From Burkholderiaceae bacterium (lineage in GTDB: Bacteria; Pseudomonadota; Gammaproteobacteria; Burkholderiales; Burkholderiaceae_C), in assembly GCA_029864165.1 (NCBI GenBank), contig JAOTTZ010000103.1:1-6682 (forward strand): 6,682 nucleotides of DNA, in the 5' to 3' direction. Position 1 is the first letter of the stretch. Every line of letters starts with the position of its first letter. Under the pieces are notes generated by a model. That model saw only the letters and a program-made list of their open reading frames with translations, did not search any database and was not told the DNA's origin. A program made the position numbers and the translations under genes. Of the stretch, positions 1 to 6,682 are shown one piece after another.

Positions 1-982
1 GCGCGATGACATCGACGCCGAGATCGCGAGGGTGCTGGCAGGTGATGTTCCCCTGCTGGACGACACCGCGCTGAAAGACCGATTCCAGCAGTTCATGCAA
101 CTGGCGCGCGACCTGCTCACGGACTTCCGCGAGGTGGAGCATAACTTCCGAAAACTGGACCGAAACGTTCGGGAACGCATCGCACTGTGGGAAGGTGCTA
201 AAGGTGCGCTGTTGGAAGAAATCATGGGCGAACGCGATGCAATCGGCGACTCCGACCAGGGGAAGAGCTTTCGCGCGTTCTGGGACTTCCTGATGTCGAG
301 CCGGAGACAGGACGAACTCACCGAGCTGCTGGATCGGGTTCTAGCTCTGCCGCCGGTGTCCGATCTGAAGCCAGATGCCCGTACACGACGGGTGCATTAC
401 GACTGGCTGGAAGCTGGCGAGCACACCCAGCGCACGGTGGCGCAGCTATCGCAGCAGTTGCGGCGCTTCCTCGACGACCAGGCCTGGCTGGAGAACCGCC
501 GCATCATGGACATTCTGCACGGCATCGAGGCCAAGGCGCTGGCTTTGCGCCAATCGCCGCCGCCTGGCGATGTGACGAGCGTCGCGGAGCCCGCCGCTGA
601 CATTGAGCTTTCGATGGAACGGCCGTTGTTCATACCCGCGGTCAATCCGCTGATCGCAGACCTCGAACTGCAGGAGGGGGACGATGACGTGGACCCGGCC
701 GCGCTCTATGCACAGGTGTTTGTAGACAGGGCGCGGTTGGCTATGCACATCCGCCAGGCCTTGCAGGCGCGCTCGCAAATCACTCTACGCGAGTTGATCG
801 ACGTTCAACCTATGCAGCAAGGCTTGGCAGAGTTGGTGGCCTATCTGCAACTGGGGAGCGAGTCGTTCAAGGCCGTCGTGGACGAGGACACCTCGGAGCT
901 GATTACTTGGGAGGCTTTGGCCAGCGACGGCACTGGTGTGCACAAGCAAGCGCGACTGCCGCGCGTGATTTTCGTGAGGTAG
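1..982 (+). CDS. jetA: JetA, Wadjet type I kleisin-like subunit (DUF3375), C-terminal part, 5' end outside the window
   Basis: The frame is open from the left edge (first full codon at 2) to the TAG at 980-982, giving 326 visible residues. DUF3375 proteins are usually about 480-500 residues, so roughly the first third is missing; the GTG at 32 is internal, not the start. Family hallmarks are visible: a charged helical stretch with the FREVEHNFRKLDRNVRERI-type pattern, followed by SDQGKSFRAFWDFL at visible residues 84-97. The C-terminal part carries the ERPLFIP segment and a small globular end, probably winged-helix. JetA is the MukF/kleisin-like subunit that bridges the JetC ATPase heads and binds JetB. 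It is expected to be cytoplasmic and DNA-associated. The stop lies 7 bp before jetB. The family call is from recognised motifs plus the jetBCD context; nothing suggests decay in the visible part. Confidence 0.93.
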   Translation, partial: RDDIDAEIARVLAGDVPLLDDTALKDRFQQFMQLARDLLTDFREVEHNFRKLDRNVRERIALWEGAKGALLEEIMGERDAIGDSDQGKSFRAFWDFLMSSRRQDELTELLDRVLALPPVSDLKPDARTRRVHYDWLEAGEHTQRTVAQLSQQLRRFLDDQAWLENRRIMDILHGIEAKALALRQSPPPGDVTSVAEPAADIELSMERPLFIPAVNPLIADLELQEGDDDVDPAALYAQVFVDRARLAMHIRQALQARSQITLRELIDVQPMQQGLAELVAYLQLGSESFKAVVDEDTSELITWEALASDGTGVHKQARLPRVIFVR

Positions 983-984
983 GG
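981..984 (+). promoter_or_regulatory. Ribosome binding site for jetB
   Basis: AGGG at 981-984 lies 5 bp before the ATG at 990, with a second purine-rich block (GAGG, 976-979) just upstream inside the end of jetA. Another ATG at 985 is out of the JetB frame. The site supports 990 as the start and implies that ribosomes finishing jetA can re-initiate on jetB. Confidence 0.55.
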
Positions 985-989
985 ATGGG

Positions 990-1658
990 ATGGACGAACA
1001 CCAACCAGAGCCTGGCGTAGCAGGCCCCGCCACCAACGCGGATCTTTCAACGCTGACCATCACCTTGCTCAAGGGGGTGATCTACCGCGAGGGCGATGAG
1101 CGCTTGTGGGGAGCACTTCTGAACCTGCAGGAGCGAGTGCGCGACTACGTTTCGGTTCTGGGGCTTGATCTGGTGCTTGACGAAGCCGAAGGCTACGCCT
1201 TCCTCAAGAGTCGGCCCGCACAGGCTGACGATGACGTGGCCCCCCGGCTTCCACGCTTGGTGGCACGCCGGCCGCTGTCGTTCCCGGTCAGCCTTCTGCT
1301 GGCGCTGCTGCGCAAGAAACTGGCCGAGTTCGACGCGGGCGGTGGCGACACGCGAATGGTGCTCACGCGAGACGACATCGTGGAGCGGGTACGGGTGTTT
1401 CTGCCCGACAGCAGCAACGAGGCGAAGCTGATAGACCAAATCGAGGCGCACATCAACAAAGTCGTCGATCTGGGTTTCCTGCGACGCCTGAAGGCCAGTA
1501 GCGGATCGAAGAGCAGCCCTGCGAGCTTTGAAGTGCGGCGCACCCTCAAGGCGTTTGTCGATGCTCAATGGTTGGCGGATTTCGATGCCCGGTTGGCGGC
1601 TTACCAGGCTCATCTGGCCGGTGTCGCGTCAGACGCTGGGAGTGCAGACGATGAATGA
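990..1658 (+). CDS. jetB: JetB, Wadjet type I KITE-like subunit (DUF4194)
   Basis: This is a complete 222-residue protein, a normal length for DUF4194. JetB corresponds to MukE/KITE proteins: winged-helix subunits that dimerise and bind the kleisin JetA, helping the SMC complex hold DNA. Visible family features are the N-terminal [15 protein letters not shown] segment (residues 26-40), the GYAFLKSRP strand-turn (68-76), and the [22 protein letters not shown] helix region (93-114). A second winged-helix-like unit runs from about residue 124 to 190, with [10 protein letters not shown] and [19 protein letters not shown]. The ATG at 990 is preceded by AGGG. The gene starts 7 bp after jetA and its end overlaps jetC by 8 bp (1651-1658), so the two are probably translationally coupled. 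I see no truncation or frameshift. The name rests on the family pattern plus position between jetA and jetC. Confidence 0.93.
   Translation: MDEHQPEPGVAGPATNADLSTLTITLLKGVIYREGDERLWGALLNLQERVRDYVSVLGLDLVLDEAEGYAFLKSRPAQADDDVAPRLPRLVARRPLSFPVSLLLALLRKKLAEFDAGGGDTRMVLTRDDIVERVRVFLPDSSNEAKLIDQIEAHINKVVDLGFLRRLKASSGSKSSPASFEVRRTLKAFVDAQWLADFDARLAAYQAHLAGVASDAGSADDE
1638..1642 (+). promoter_or_regulatory. Ribosome binding site deciding the jetC start
   Basis: GGGAG at 1638-1642 lies 8 bp before the ATG at 1651, inside the end of jetB. The frame is open further upstream (an ATG at 1528), but that longer version would overlap jetB by about 130 bp and add residues that are only the shadow of JetB. 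The site therefore favours 1651. Confidence 0.6.
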
Positions 1659-4600
1659 GCCGCACTCTTTGGGCCTCGACTTCGCGGCCGACGACACGCT
1701 GTCAGGTTTTCGGCTGAAGAGATTGGAGGTATTCAACTGGGGTACCTTTGACAGCCGGGTCTGGACGCTGCAACTCGACGGCAAGAACAGCCTGCTCACC
1801 GGCGATATCGGTTCCGGCAAGTCGACGCTGGTGGATGCGATCACAACCTTGCTTATGCCCTCTCAGCGCATCGCCTACAACAAGGCTGCCGGTGCTGACA
1901 GCAAAGAACGCACACTACGCTCCTATGTCCTCGGGCACTACAAGTCCGAACGCAACGAGGTTACCGGCACGGCCAAGCCTGTCAGCTTGCGCAACCACAA
2001 CAGCTATTCCGTCATCCTGGGTGTATTCCACAACGCCGGATACGACCAGACTGTCACTCTGGCGCAGGTTTTCTGGATGAAGGAGGCGCAAGGCCAGCCA
2101 GCCCGATTCTTTGTGGGTGCCGAGCGAGACCTGTCGATTGCAGTGGACTTCGCGCACTTCGGTTCCGACATTGCACAGCTGCGCAAGAAGCTGCGAGGTC
2201 TGGGGGCGGATATCGAGGATAGTTTCCCCAAGTACGGCGCGTGGTTTCGCCGCCGCTTTGGCATCGACAACGATCAGGCGCTGGAACTGTTCCTTCAAAC
2301 CGTATCGATGAAATCGGTGGGCAACCTCACCGATTTCGTGCGCAGCCACATGCTGGAGCCGTTCGATGTGGCGCCGCGTATCCAAGCGCTCATCACGCAC
2401 TTCGACGATCTGAACCGAGCGCATCAGGCCGTCCTGAAAGCACAGTCACAGGTCGACATGCTGACGCCTCTGGTTGCCGCTTGCCAACGACACGCTGGCC
2501 TGGTCGCCGAGGTAGACGACCTGCGCCGCTGCCGTGAAGCACTGCGTGGGTGTTTCGCCTCCTTGAAGCTCGGGTTGCTTGAAAAGCGGCTTGCCAGTCT
2601 GGCGGACGAGTGGGATCGACTCGAAGGACAGGTCAAGCGCCTGGACGGGCGCAGGCAGGAACAACGTCTTCAAGTCGATGATCTCAAGCGTGCAATTAGC
2701 GACAACGGCGGTGACAGGCTGGAGAGGCTCGCGGCTGATATAAAGAAGAAAGAAGCCCTGCGGGATGCCCGGCAAGCCAAGGGACAACGCTACGGCGAAT
2801 TGACCTCGGCATTGGGTGAACCGGCTGCTGCTGACGAAGCAGCCTTTATGGCGCAGCGTAGCCATTTCAAGTTGCTGCGCGACGACTTGCGTGGGCGTGA
2901 TGCCGACTTGCAGAACGCGTTGACCGAGCACGGTGTGACCTTGCGGCAGGGCAAGTTGGAGCACGACAGCTTGCAAGCCGAAATCGACAGCCTGAAGCGC
3001 CGACGCAGCAACATCGACGACCATCAGGTCCAGATTCGAGCGGCCTTGTGCGCTGCGCTCGGCGTGGCCGATGAGGAAATGCCGTTCGCGGGCGAGCTGA
3101 TACAAGTGCGCGACCCAGAGCGCGATTGGGAAGGGGCTGCCGAGCGTTTATTGCGTGGTTTTGGCTTGTCTTTGCTGGTGCCGGACGCGCACTACAAGGA
3201 CGTGGCCGACTGGGTGGACCAAAGCCACTTGCGCGGCCGGCTGGTCTACTTCCGTGTCCGCCCACGTCGGCAGACCGATGTGCCAGATCTACATCGTGAT
3301 TCGATGATCAGGAAGCTGGCGGTCAAGCCCGACTCGCCGTTCTACGACTGGCTGGAACGCGAGTTGGCGCACCGGTTCGACGTCGCTTGCTGCATCACGC
3401 CAGAGCAGTTTCGGCGCGAGACGCGGGCAATCACCCGTGCCGGCCAGATCAAGGACCCAACCGGGCGGCACGAGAAGGACGACCGTCACCGCATCGAAGA
3501 CCGCAGTCGCTACGTTTTGGGCTGGACAAACGCAGCCAAGATTGCCGCACTCGAAGCGAAGCGGAGTCAGCTCGAAACGCGATTGGGCGAGGTGGCCAGC
3601 CAGATTGGTAAGCTTCAGTCCGAGCGCAGGGGCCTGGAAAGCCGACTCGCTGCCTTGGCGCGCCTGGAAGAGTTCACCGATTACGAGGAGTTGGACTGGG
3701 CGAGTATGGCTACCGAGATCGCCGCGCTGATCGACGAGCGGGAGAGGCTGGAGTCTGCGTCAAACGTCCTGAAGCAACTGGGCGAACGGCTATGCGAAGC
3801 CACCCAGGCACTGAGCGATATCGAAGGAGAGATCGAAACCGTCAAGGATCGACGCTCAAAGATCGAGCAACGGCGCACCGATGCCCAGACCTTGCAGCAG
3901 CAGACGCAAGCTCTCTTGCATGAAACATCTGTGGTCGAGGCTCTGGCGCAACGGCTGGAGGCGATGCGCGTCGATGCGCTGGGCGAACATCAGTTGACCG
4001 TGGAATCCTGCGACAACCGTGAGCAGGACGTTCGCGCCTGGCTGCAGACGCGTATCGACGCAGAAGACCACAAGCTTAAGCGCCTGCGCGACAAGATCAT
4101 TCAGACCATGATGGCCTTCAAGGAGCAGTTCAGGCTGGAGACCGCTGAGATCGACGCCAGCATCGAGGCCGCATTCGAGTACCAGAACCTGCTTGACCAG
4201 CTGAACCGTGACGACCTGCCCCGGTTCGTCTCTCGTTTCAAGGAGCTGTTGAACGTCAACACGATCAACGAGATTGCAAATTTCAATGCCCACTTGGCAC
4301 GTGAGCGCGAGACCATCAAGGAACGAATCACGCGCATCAACGAGTCGCTCACCCAGATCGACTATAACCCCGGGCGGTACATCGTGTTGGAATCGCAGAT
4401 CAGCCCAGACGCCGAAATTCGCGACTTTCAGTCTGAGCTCCGGGCCTGCACCGAGGGCGCACTGACAAGCTCGGACGATGTCCAATATTCCGAGGCCAAG
4501 TTCCTGCAAGTCAAGGCCATCATTGACCGTTTTCGTGGTCGCGAAGGGTTGTCGGAACAGGACCGACGGTGGACCACCAAGGTCACCGACGTGCGCAACT

Positions 4601-5046
4601 GGTTCTTGTTTGCCGCCAGCGAACGTTGGCGCGAAGACGGCTCCGAACACGAGCACTACTCTGACTCCGGTGGCAAGTCGGGCGGCCAGAAGGAAAAGCT
4701 GGCCTACACGATCTTGGCAGCCAGCCTGGCCTATCAATTCGGCCTGGAGTGGGGCGCGGTGCGCTCTCGATCTTTCCGTTTCGTCGTGATCGACGAGGCC
4801 TTCGGACGCGGGTCCGACGAATCCGCACAGTATGGACTGAGGCTCTTCCAGCAGCTCAACCTGCAATTGCTTATCGTCACGCCGCTGCAGAAGATCCACG
4901 TCATCGAGCCCTTCGTGTTCAGCGTGGGTTTTGTTCACAACGAGGGCGGCCGCGCATCGAAGCTGCGGAACCTGTCCATCGAAGAGTACCGAGCGCGCAA
5001 GGCACTGATGAATGCCGGCGTGGCGAATGCCGGTGTGGCGGAGTGA
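1651..5046 (+). CDS. jetC: JetC, Wadjet SMC-like ATPase (MukB/SbcC-type)
   Basis: This 1131-residue protein is the motor of the Wadjet complex, an SMC ATPase related to MukB/MksB that extrudes DNA loops using ATP. The N-terminal head has FNWGTF at residues 28-33 and the Walker A GDIGSGKS at 51-58 (Lys57). A coiled coil runs from about 255 to 460, followed by a hinge-like globular region at about 464-620 and a returning coiled coil from about 627 to 870. The C-terminal head has the signature GGKSGGQK at 1007-1014 and the Walker B VVIDEAF at 1045-1051 (Asp1048, Glu1049). It then has VTPLQKI at 1076-1082, where many ABC ATPases carry a switch histidine. The start at 1651 is set by the ribosome binding site and the 8-bp overlap with jetB; the stop overlaps the jetD GTG. 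Domain limits are estimates by eye. A near-perfect 15-bp tandem repeat forms the C-terminal tail. All catalytic motifs are intact, so the ATPase is probably active. Confidence 0.96.
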   Translation: MNEPHSLGLDFAADDTLSGFRLKRLEVFNWGTFDSRVWTLQLDGKNSLLTGDIGSGKSTLVDAITTLLMPSQRIAYNKAAGADSKERTLRSYVLGHYKSERNEVTGTAKPVSLRNHNSYSVILGVFHNAGYDQTVTLAQVFWMKEAQGQPARFFVGAERDLSIAVDFAHFGSDIAQLRKKLRGLGADIEDSFPKYGAWFRRRFGIDNDQALELFLQTVSMKSVGNLTDFVRSHMLEPFDVAPRIQALITHFDDLNRAHQAVLKAQSQVDMLTPLVAACQRHAGLVAEVDDLRRCREALRGCFASLKLGLLEKRLASLADEWDRLEGQVKRLDGRRQEQRLQVDDLKRAISDNGGDRLERLAADIKKKEALRDARQAKGQRYGELTSALGEPAAADEAAFMAQRSHFKLLRDDLRGRDADLQNALTEHGVTLRQGKLEHDSLQAEIDSLKRRRSNIDDHQVQIRAALCAALGVADEEMPFAGELIQVRDPERDWEGAAERLLRGFGLSLLVPDAHYKDVADWVDQSHLRGRLVYFRVRPRRQTDVPDLHRDSMIRKLAVKPDSPFYDWLERELAHRFDVACCITPEQFRRETRAITRAGQIKDPTGRHEKDDRHRIEDRSRYVLGWTNAAKIAALEAKRSQLETRLGEVASQIGKLQSERRGLESRLAALARLEEFTDYEELDWASMATEIAALIDERERLESASNVLKQLGERLCEATQALSDIEGEIETVKDRRSKIEQRRTDAQTLQQQTQALLHETSVVEALAQRLEAMRVDALGEHQLTVESCDNREQDVRAWLQTRIDAEDHKLKRLRDKIIQTMMAFKEQFRLETAEIDASIEAAFEYQNLLDQLNRDDLPRFVSRFKELLNVNTINEIANFNAHLARERETIKERITRINESLTQIDYNPGRYIVLESQISPDAEIRDFQSELRACTEGALTSSDDVQYSEAKFLQVKAIIDRFRGREGLSEQDRRWTTKVTDVRNWFLFAASERWREDGSEHEHYSDSGGKSGGQKEKLAYTILAASLAYQFGLEWGAVRSRSFRFVVIDEAFGRGSDESAQYGLRLFQQLNLQLLIVTPLQKIHVIEPFVFSVGFVHNEGGRASKLRNLSIEEYRARKALMNAGVANAGVAE
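5011..5040 (+). repeat. 15-bp tandem duplication at the 3' end of jetC
   Basis: Two adjacent 15-bp units (5011-5025 and 5026-5040) differ at one base (aatgccggc/tgtggcg). They encode NAGVA twice, in frame, as the last residues of JetC before the final Glu. The second unit ends 2 bp before the jetD GTG, so it also forms the jetD translation-initiation region. Confidence 0.9.
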
Positions 5047-6230
5047 ACTGGACGACGCCACGCGACCTGAAAGCGCAGCTTTCGCGCCTGTGGAACCGTG
5101 GAGATCTGCTGCGACCACTGATGACGGCCAAAGCGGTGTTCCCGTTACGTCTTACGCTAAAGGGCCCCACCTCCGCTGACTTGACAGAGCGTTTCGAGAT
5201 GGTTCGTGCGTGGATGACCAAGCTGGTGGCCGTGCCGCAAATTCGCATCGAGTGGCGCGAGGTTCAGCACCGTGTGCAGGGCTTGCAGCGTCTGCCACAG
5301 TCAGTATGGGTCGATACGCTCGATGGCGCTTTGACACTCTTGGCGAAACGACGCGACGCCGAGCGCTTAGCCCAGGTGGTAGAGCTCACGCGCGCCACGC
5401 TACCTGCGGTGATGCCATGGCTTGCCAAGCGACCGTTGCAGGCCATCGATCTAGCCGATCAGTGGGTGCGCCTTCTGGCGGTGGTGCGTTGGCTTATCGA
5501 CAACCCAAGGCCTGGGGTCTTTCTGCGCCAAGTGGACGTCCCCGGCGTGCACAGCAAGTTCATCGAAGCACATCGGGCGGTGCTGTCCGAGCTGCTCGAT
5601 TTGGCGCTTCCGCCAGCGGCAATAGCCGCCGAACAGGTTGGCATCAACCAGTTCGCCGCCCGCTATGGCTTCCTTGATAAGCCGGCTCGTATCCGCTTGC
5701 GCGTGCTTGACGAGCAAATCCGGCTGCTACCTGGCTCGTCGAGGCTCGACATCACGCTGGATGCAGACAGTTTTGCCAGTCTGGAAATCCCGTTACGGTG
5801 GGTCTTTATCACCGAAAACGAGACCAACTTCCTGGCCTTTCCGCCTTCGAGTGAGGCCATCGTGATCTTCGGTGCCGGCTACGGCTGGGAGTCGCTGGGA
5901 AGAGCTGATTGGTTGAGCCGCTGTGCGATCCACTACTGGGGCGACATCGACACGCATGGTTTCGCCATCCTCGATCAGCTTCGCAATCGCTTCGAGCGAG
6001 TGTCGTCGTTCCTGATGGACCGTGGGACACTTATGGCGCACGAGGCGTGCTGGGGCGAAGAACGCGACCAGGTCCGCCACGATCTGCCCCGTCTCACGAT
6101 GGACGAACGGCAGCTTTTTGATGATCTCCGCGACAACCGCATTCGCAAGAGTCTGCGGTTGGAACAAGAGCGTGTTGGCTTTCACTGGGTGATGGAAAGC
6201 CTGCGGCGAGTGGGGGGCGAATCTGATTGA
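5043..6230 (+). CDS. jetD: JetD, Wadjet Toprim-family nuclease (DUF3322 + DUF2220)
   Basis: This 395-residue protein is the effector nuclease, which cleaves circular DNA held by JetABC. The N-terminal DUF3322 arm and CAP-like part covers about residues 1-187, including WTTPRDL near the start and [19 protein letters not shown] at 157-175. The C-terminal DUF2220 Toprim domain covers about 190-390. Its acidic metal-binding motifs are present: ENETN with Glu258 and Glu260, GDIDTHG at 300-306 with the Asp301-x-Asp303 pair, and a late LEQE at 373-376. JetD resembles the A subunit of topoisomerase VI/Spo11 in fold. The start is the GTG at 5043, which overlaps the jetC stop as GTGA; the next in-frame ATG (5121, residue 27) would remove the conserved N-terminal WTTPRDL segment. 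Starts farther upstream would run deep inside jetC. There is no strong Shine-Dalgarno sequence, so coupling to jetC translation is likely. Length and motifs are normal for the family. Confidence 0.95.
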   Translation: MNWTTPRDLKAQLSRLWNRGDLLRPLMTAKAVFPLRLTLKGPTSADLTERFEMVRAWMTKLVAVPQIRIEWREVQHRVQGLQRLPQSVWVDTLDGALTLLAKRRDAERLAQVVELTRATLPAVMPWLAKRPLQAIDLADQWVRLLAVVRWLIDNPRPGVFLRQVDVPGVHSKFIEAHRAVLSELLDLALPPAAIAAEQVGINQFAARYGFLDKPARIRLRVLDEQIRLLPGSSRLDITLDADSFASLEIPLRWVFITENETNFLAFPPSSEAIVIFGAGYGWESLGRADWLSRCAIHYWGDIDTHGFAILDQLRNRFERVSSFLMDRGTLMAHEACWGEERDQVRHDLPRLTMDERQLFDDLRDNRIRKSLRLEQERVGFHWVMESLRRVGGESD

Positions 6231-6250
6231 GGATAGTGCAATTGCCCCCC
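6212..6250 (+). terminator. Possible transcript-end hairpin spanning the jetD stop codon
   Basis: GGGGGGCGA at 6212-6220 can pair with TTGCCCCCC at 6242-6250 (eight Watson-Crick pairs and one G-U) around a 21-nt loop that contains the jetD TGA (6228-6230). It is very GC-rich and sits at the operon end. There is no T-run after it, so it is not a classical intrinsic terminator. It may protect the mRNA 3' end or act with Rho, or be chance. Confidence 0.35.
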
Positions 6251-6253
6251 TGC

Positions 6254-6305
6254 CGAGGTAAGACGACTGATGACGTCACGGGCTATCTGTCAAAGACTTA
6301 CCTCG
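6254..6305. repeat. Perfect 9-bp inverted repeat between jetD and the dinB-like remnant
   Basis: CGAGGTAAG at 6254-6262 is the exact reverse complement of CTTACCTCG at 6297-6305, with 34 bp between the arms. The right arm includes the last codons and TAA stop of the minus-strand dinB-like frame. There is no T-run. It could be a hairpin between convergent genes, a short duplicated end, or a recombination scar. Confidence 0.6.
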
Positions 6306-6519
6306 CAAGACGTTGCATGATAAAGAGATCCAGCGGTTCAGGCTCAACGACGCCACCAATTGTGAGGATGGCGTGAGCTTGGCCGCCATGATGCGTTTGG
6401 TGATTGAACAGACGCGCCAGTATCTTGTGGATCGGTTGTCTTTGTGGGTCGCAGGGTCGCGTTAACAATCCGACATTGGCCCCACTTTGCGCTCCATCCA
6501 ACCCCTTTCCGCTATGCAT
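6298..6519 (-). pseudogene. DinB-family protein, C-terminal remnant
   Basis: Reading the minus strand, the frame ends at a TAA (6298-6300) and its last 50 residues look like the C-terminus of proteobacterial DinB-family proteins. These are four-helix metal-binding proteins of about 160-170 residues, with many members of unknown substrate. The recognisable part is DPQRQPIHKILARLFNHQTHHGGQ and the closing EPLDLFIMQR, covering about 6298-6450. The HQTHH histidines that belong to the metal site are kept. In place of the common HHRGQ there is HHGGQ. The upstream 23 residues of this frame (6451-6519) do not look DinB-like and an in-frame TAA lies at 6526-6528, so the first two thirds of the gene are missing. 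I infer truncation, probably by insertion or deletion near 6450-6465. The family match is from memory of the motif, not a search. Confidence 0.65.
6446..6460 (+). repeat. Short tandem repeat at the likely dinB-remnant breakpoint
   Basis: GGGTCGC occurs twice, at 6446-6452 and 6454-6460, one base apart. It lies where DinB-like similarity is lost. It could mark a short target duplication or element end next to GTTAACAATC (6461-6470), or be chance. Confidence 0.35.
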
Positions 6520-6543
6520 AATGAGTTATCCTAAAAACAGCAG

Positions 6544-6681
6544 CTACCCGGACGCGGCGAGCGCCGGAGGTGGTGTTGGCAGGTTGAATTGGCCGACGAT
6601 TTTGTGGCAGATGTAGGCCAGCAACGTGGCCCAGCGGTCGAGCTTTGGCAACTGCTCCGCAGTACGCTTTACATGGCTGAT
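6544..6681 (-). CDS. C-terminal end of an unidentified protein, possibly an IS transposase; runs off the window
   Basis: On the minus strand a frame enters from the right edge and ends at TAG (6544-6546), giving 45 visible residues. The piece begins SHVKRTAEQLPKLDRWATLL, continues with a hydrophobic helix (LAYICHKIVGQF), and ends in a Pro/Ala-rich tail. A basic-then-helical C-terminus fits several DDE transposases, but I do not recognise the family. No start codon is in view. It points the same way as the dinB-like remnant and lies upstream of it. The lower-GC 90 bp between them would fit the 3' non-coding end of an insertion sequence. It could also be an ordinary cellular gene. Confidence 0.45.
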   Translation of the reverse strand: MSHVKRTAEQLPKLDRWATLLAYICHKIVGQFNLPTPPPALAASG

Positions 6682-6682
6682 A

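Noticed and set aside
1047..1613. A 188-codon minus-strand frame opposite jetB.
   Set aside because: It is fully covered by the conserved DUF4194 gene, and its translation has no recognisable family.
1528..1650. A 41-codon N-terminal extension of JetC.
   Set aside because: It lies inside jetB in another frame and the extra residues look unlike any SMC N-terminus. The ribosome binding site and the 8-bp overlap favour 1651.
4749..5042. A 98-codon N-terminal extension of JetD.
   Set aside because: It is the shadow of the JetC Walker B region in another frame. The conserved DUF3322 start falls at the GTG at 5043.
3856..5118. A 420-codon open frame on the minus strand opposite jetC and the start of jetD.
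   Set aside because: It is opposite clear SMC coding sequence with intact motifs, and its translation has no recognisable domain. Long antisense frames are common in GC-rich genes.
6238..6278. Two perfect 8-bp palindromes, GCAATTGC (6238-6245) and TGACGTCA (6271-6278), as possible operators.
   Set aside because: Single short palindromes occur by chance, both lie downstream of the operon, and there is no promoter nearby for them to control.
6404..6616. A 70-codon plus-strand frame in the right flank.
   Set aside because: It crosses the dinB-like remnant and the possible IS end in the wrong direction, and its translation has no recognisable motif or ribosome binding site.

Overview
The window is almost entirely one defence operon: a type I Wadjet system (jetABCD, also called the MksFBEG-like or JET system) on the + strand. 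Gene order, product families and gene lengths all match the known family, so the system is already described. The DNA is GC-rich (about 60% in the samples I counted inside the operon), and the codon use and the neighbouring gene remnant look proteobacterial (beta or gamma). The sequence does not allow a genus call.

Layout. Positions 1-982 hold the C-terminal 326 residues of JetA (DUF3375, kleisin-like); its start and the operon promoter lie upstream of the window. Positions 990-1658 hold JetB (DUF4194, KITE-like). Positions 1651-5046 hold JetC, a MukB-like SMC ATPase with Walker A, signature and Walker B motifs. Positions 5043-6230 hold JetD (DUF3322 plus DUF2220), the Toprim-type nuclease. 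The genes are 7 bp apart or overlap by 8 and 4 bp, which indicates one transcript with translational coupling. By family knowledge, JetABC forms a loop-extruding SMC complex that senses small closed-circular DNA, and JetD cleaves it, giving protection against plasmids. All active-site motifs I could check in JetC and JetD are intact, so the part of the operon in view looks functional.

Right flank (6231-6682). This is a different kind of sequence. It has lower GC (about 52% counted over 6301-6540) and no complete gene. Right behind jetD are two inverted repeats. Then, on the minus strand, comes the C-terminal end of a DinB-family (His-triad, four-helix) protein that has lost its N-terminal part. 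Beyond it is the C-terminal end of another minus-strand reading frame that runs off the window and may be a transposase. The simplest reading is that the Wadjet operon sits next to a disrupted chromosomal gene and a probable mobile element, typical of a defence-island edge. No tRNA, rRNA or CRISPR array was seen.
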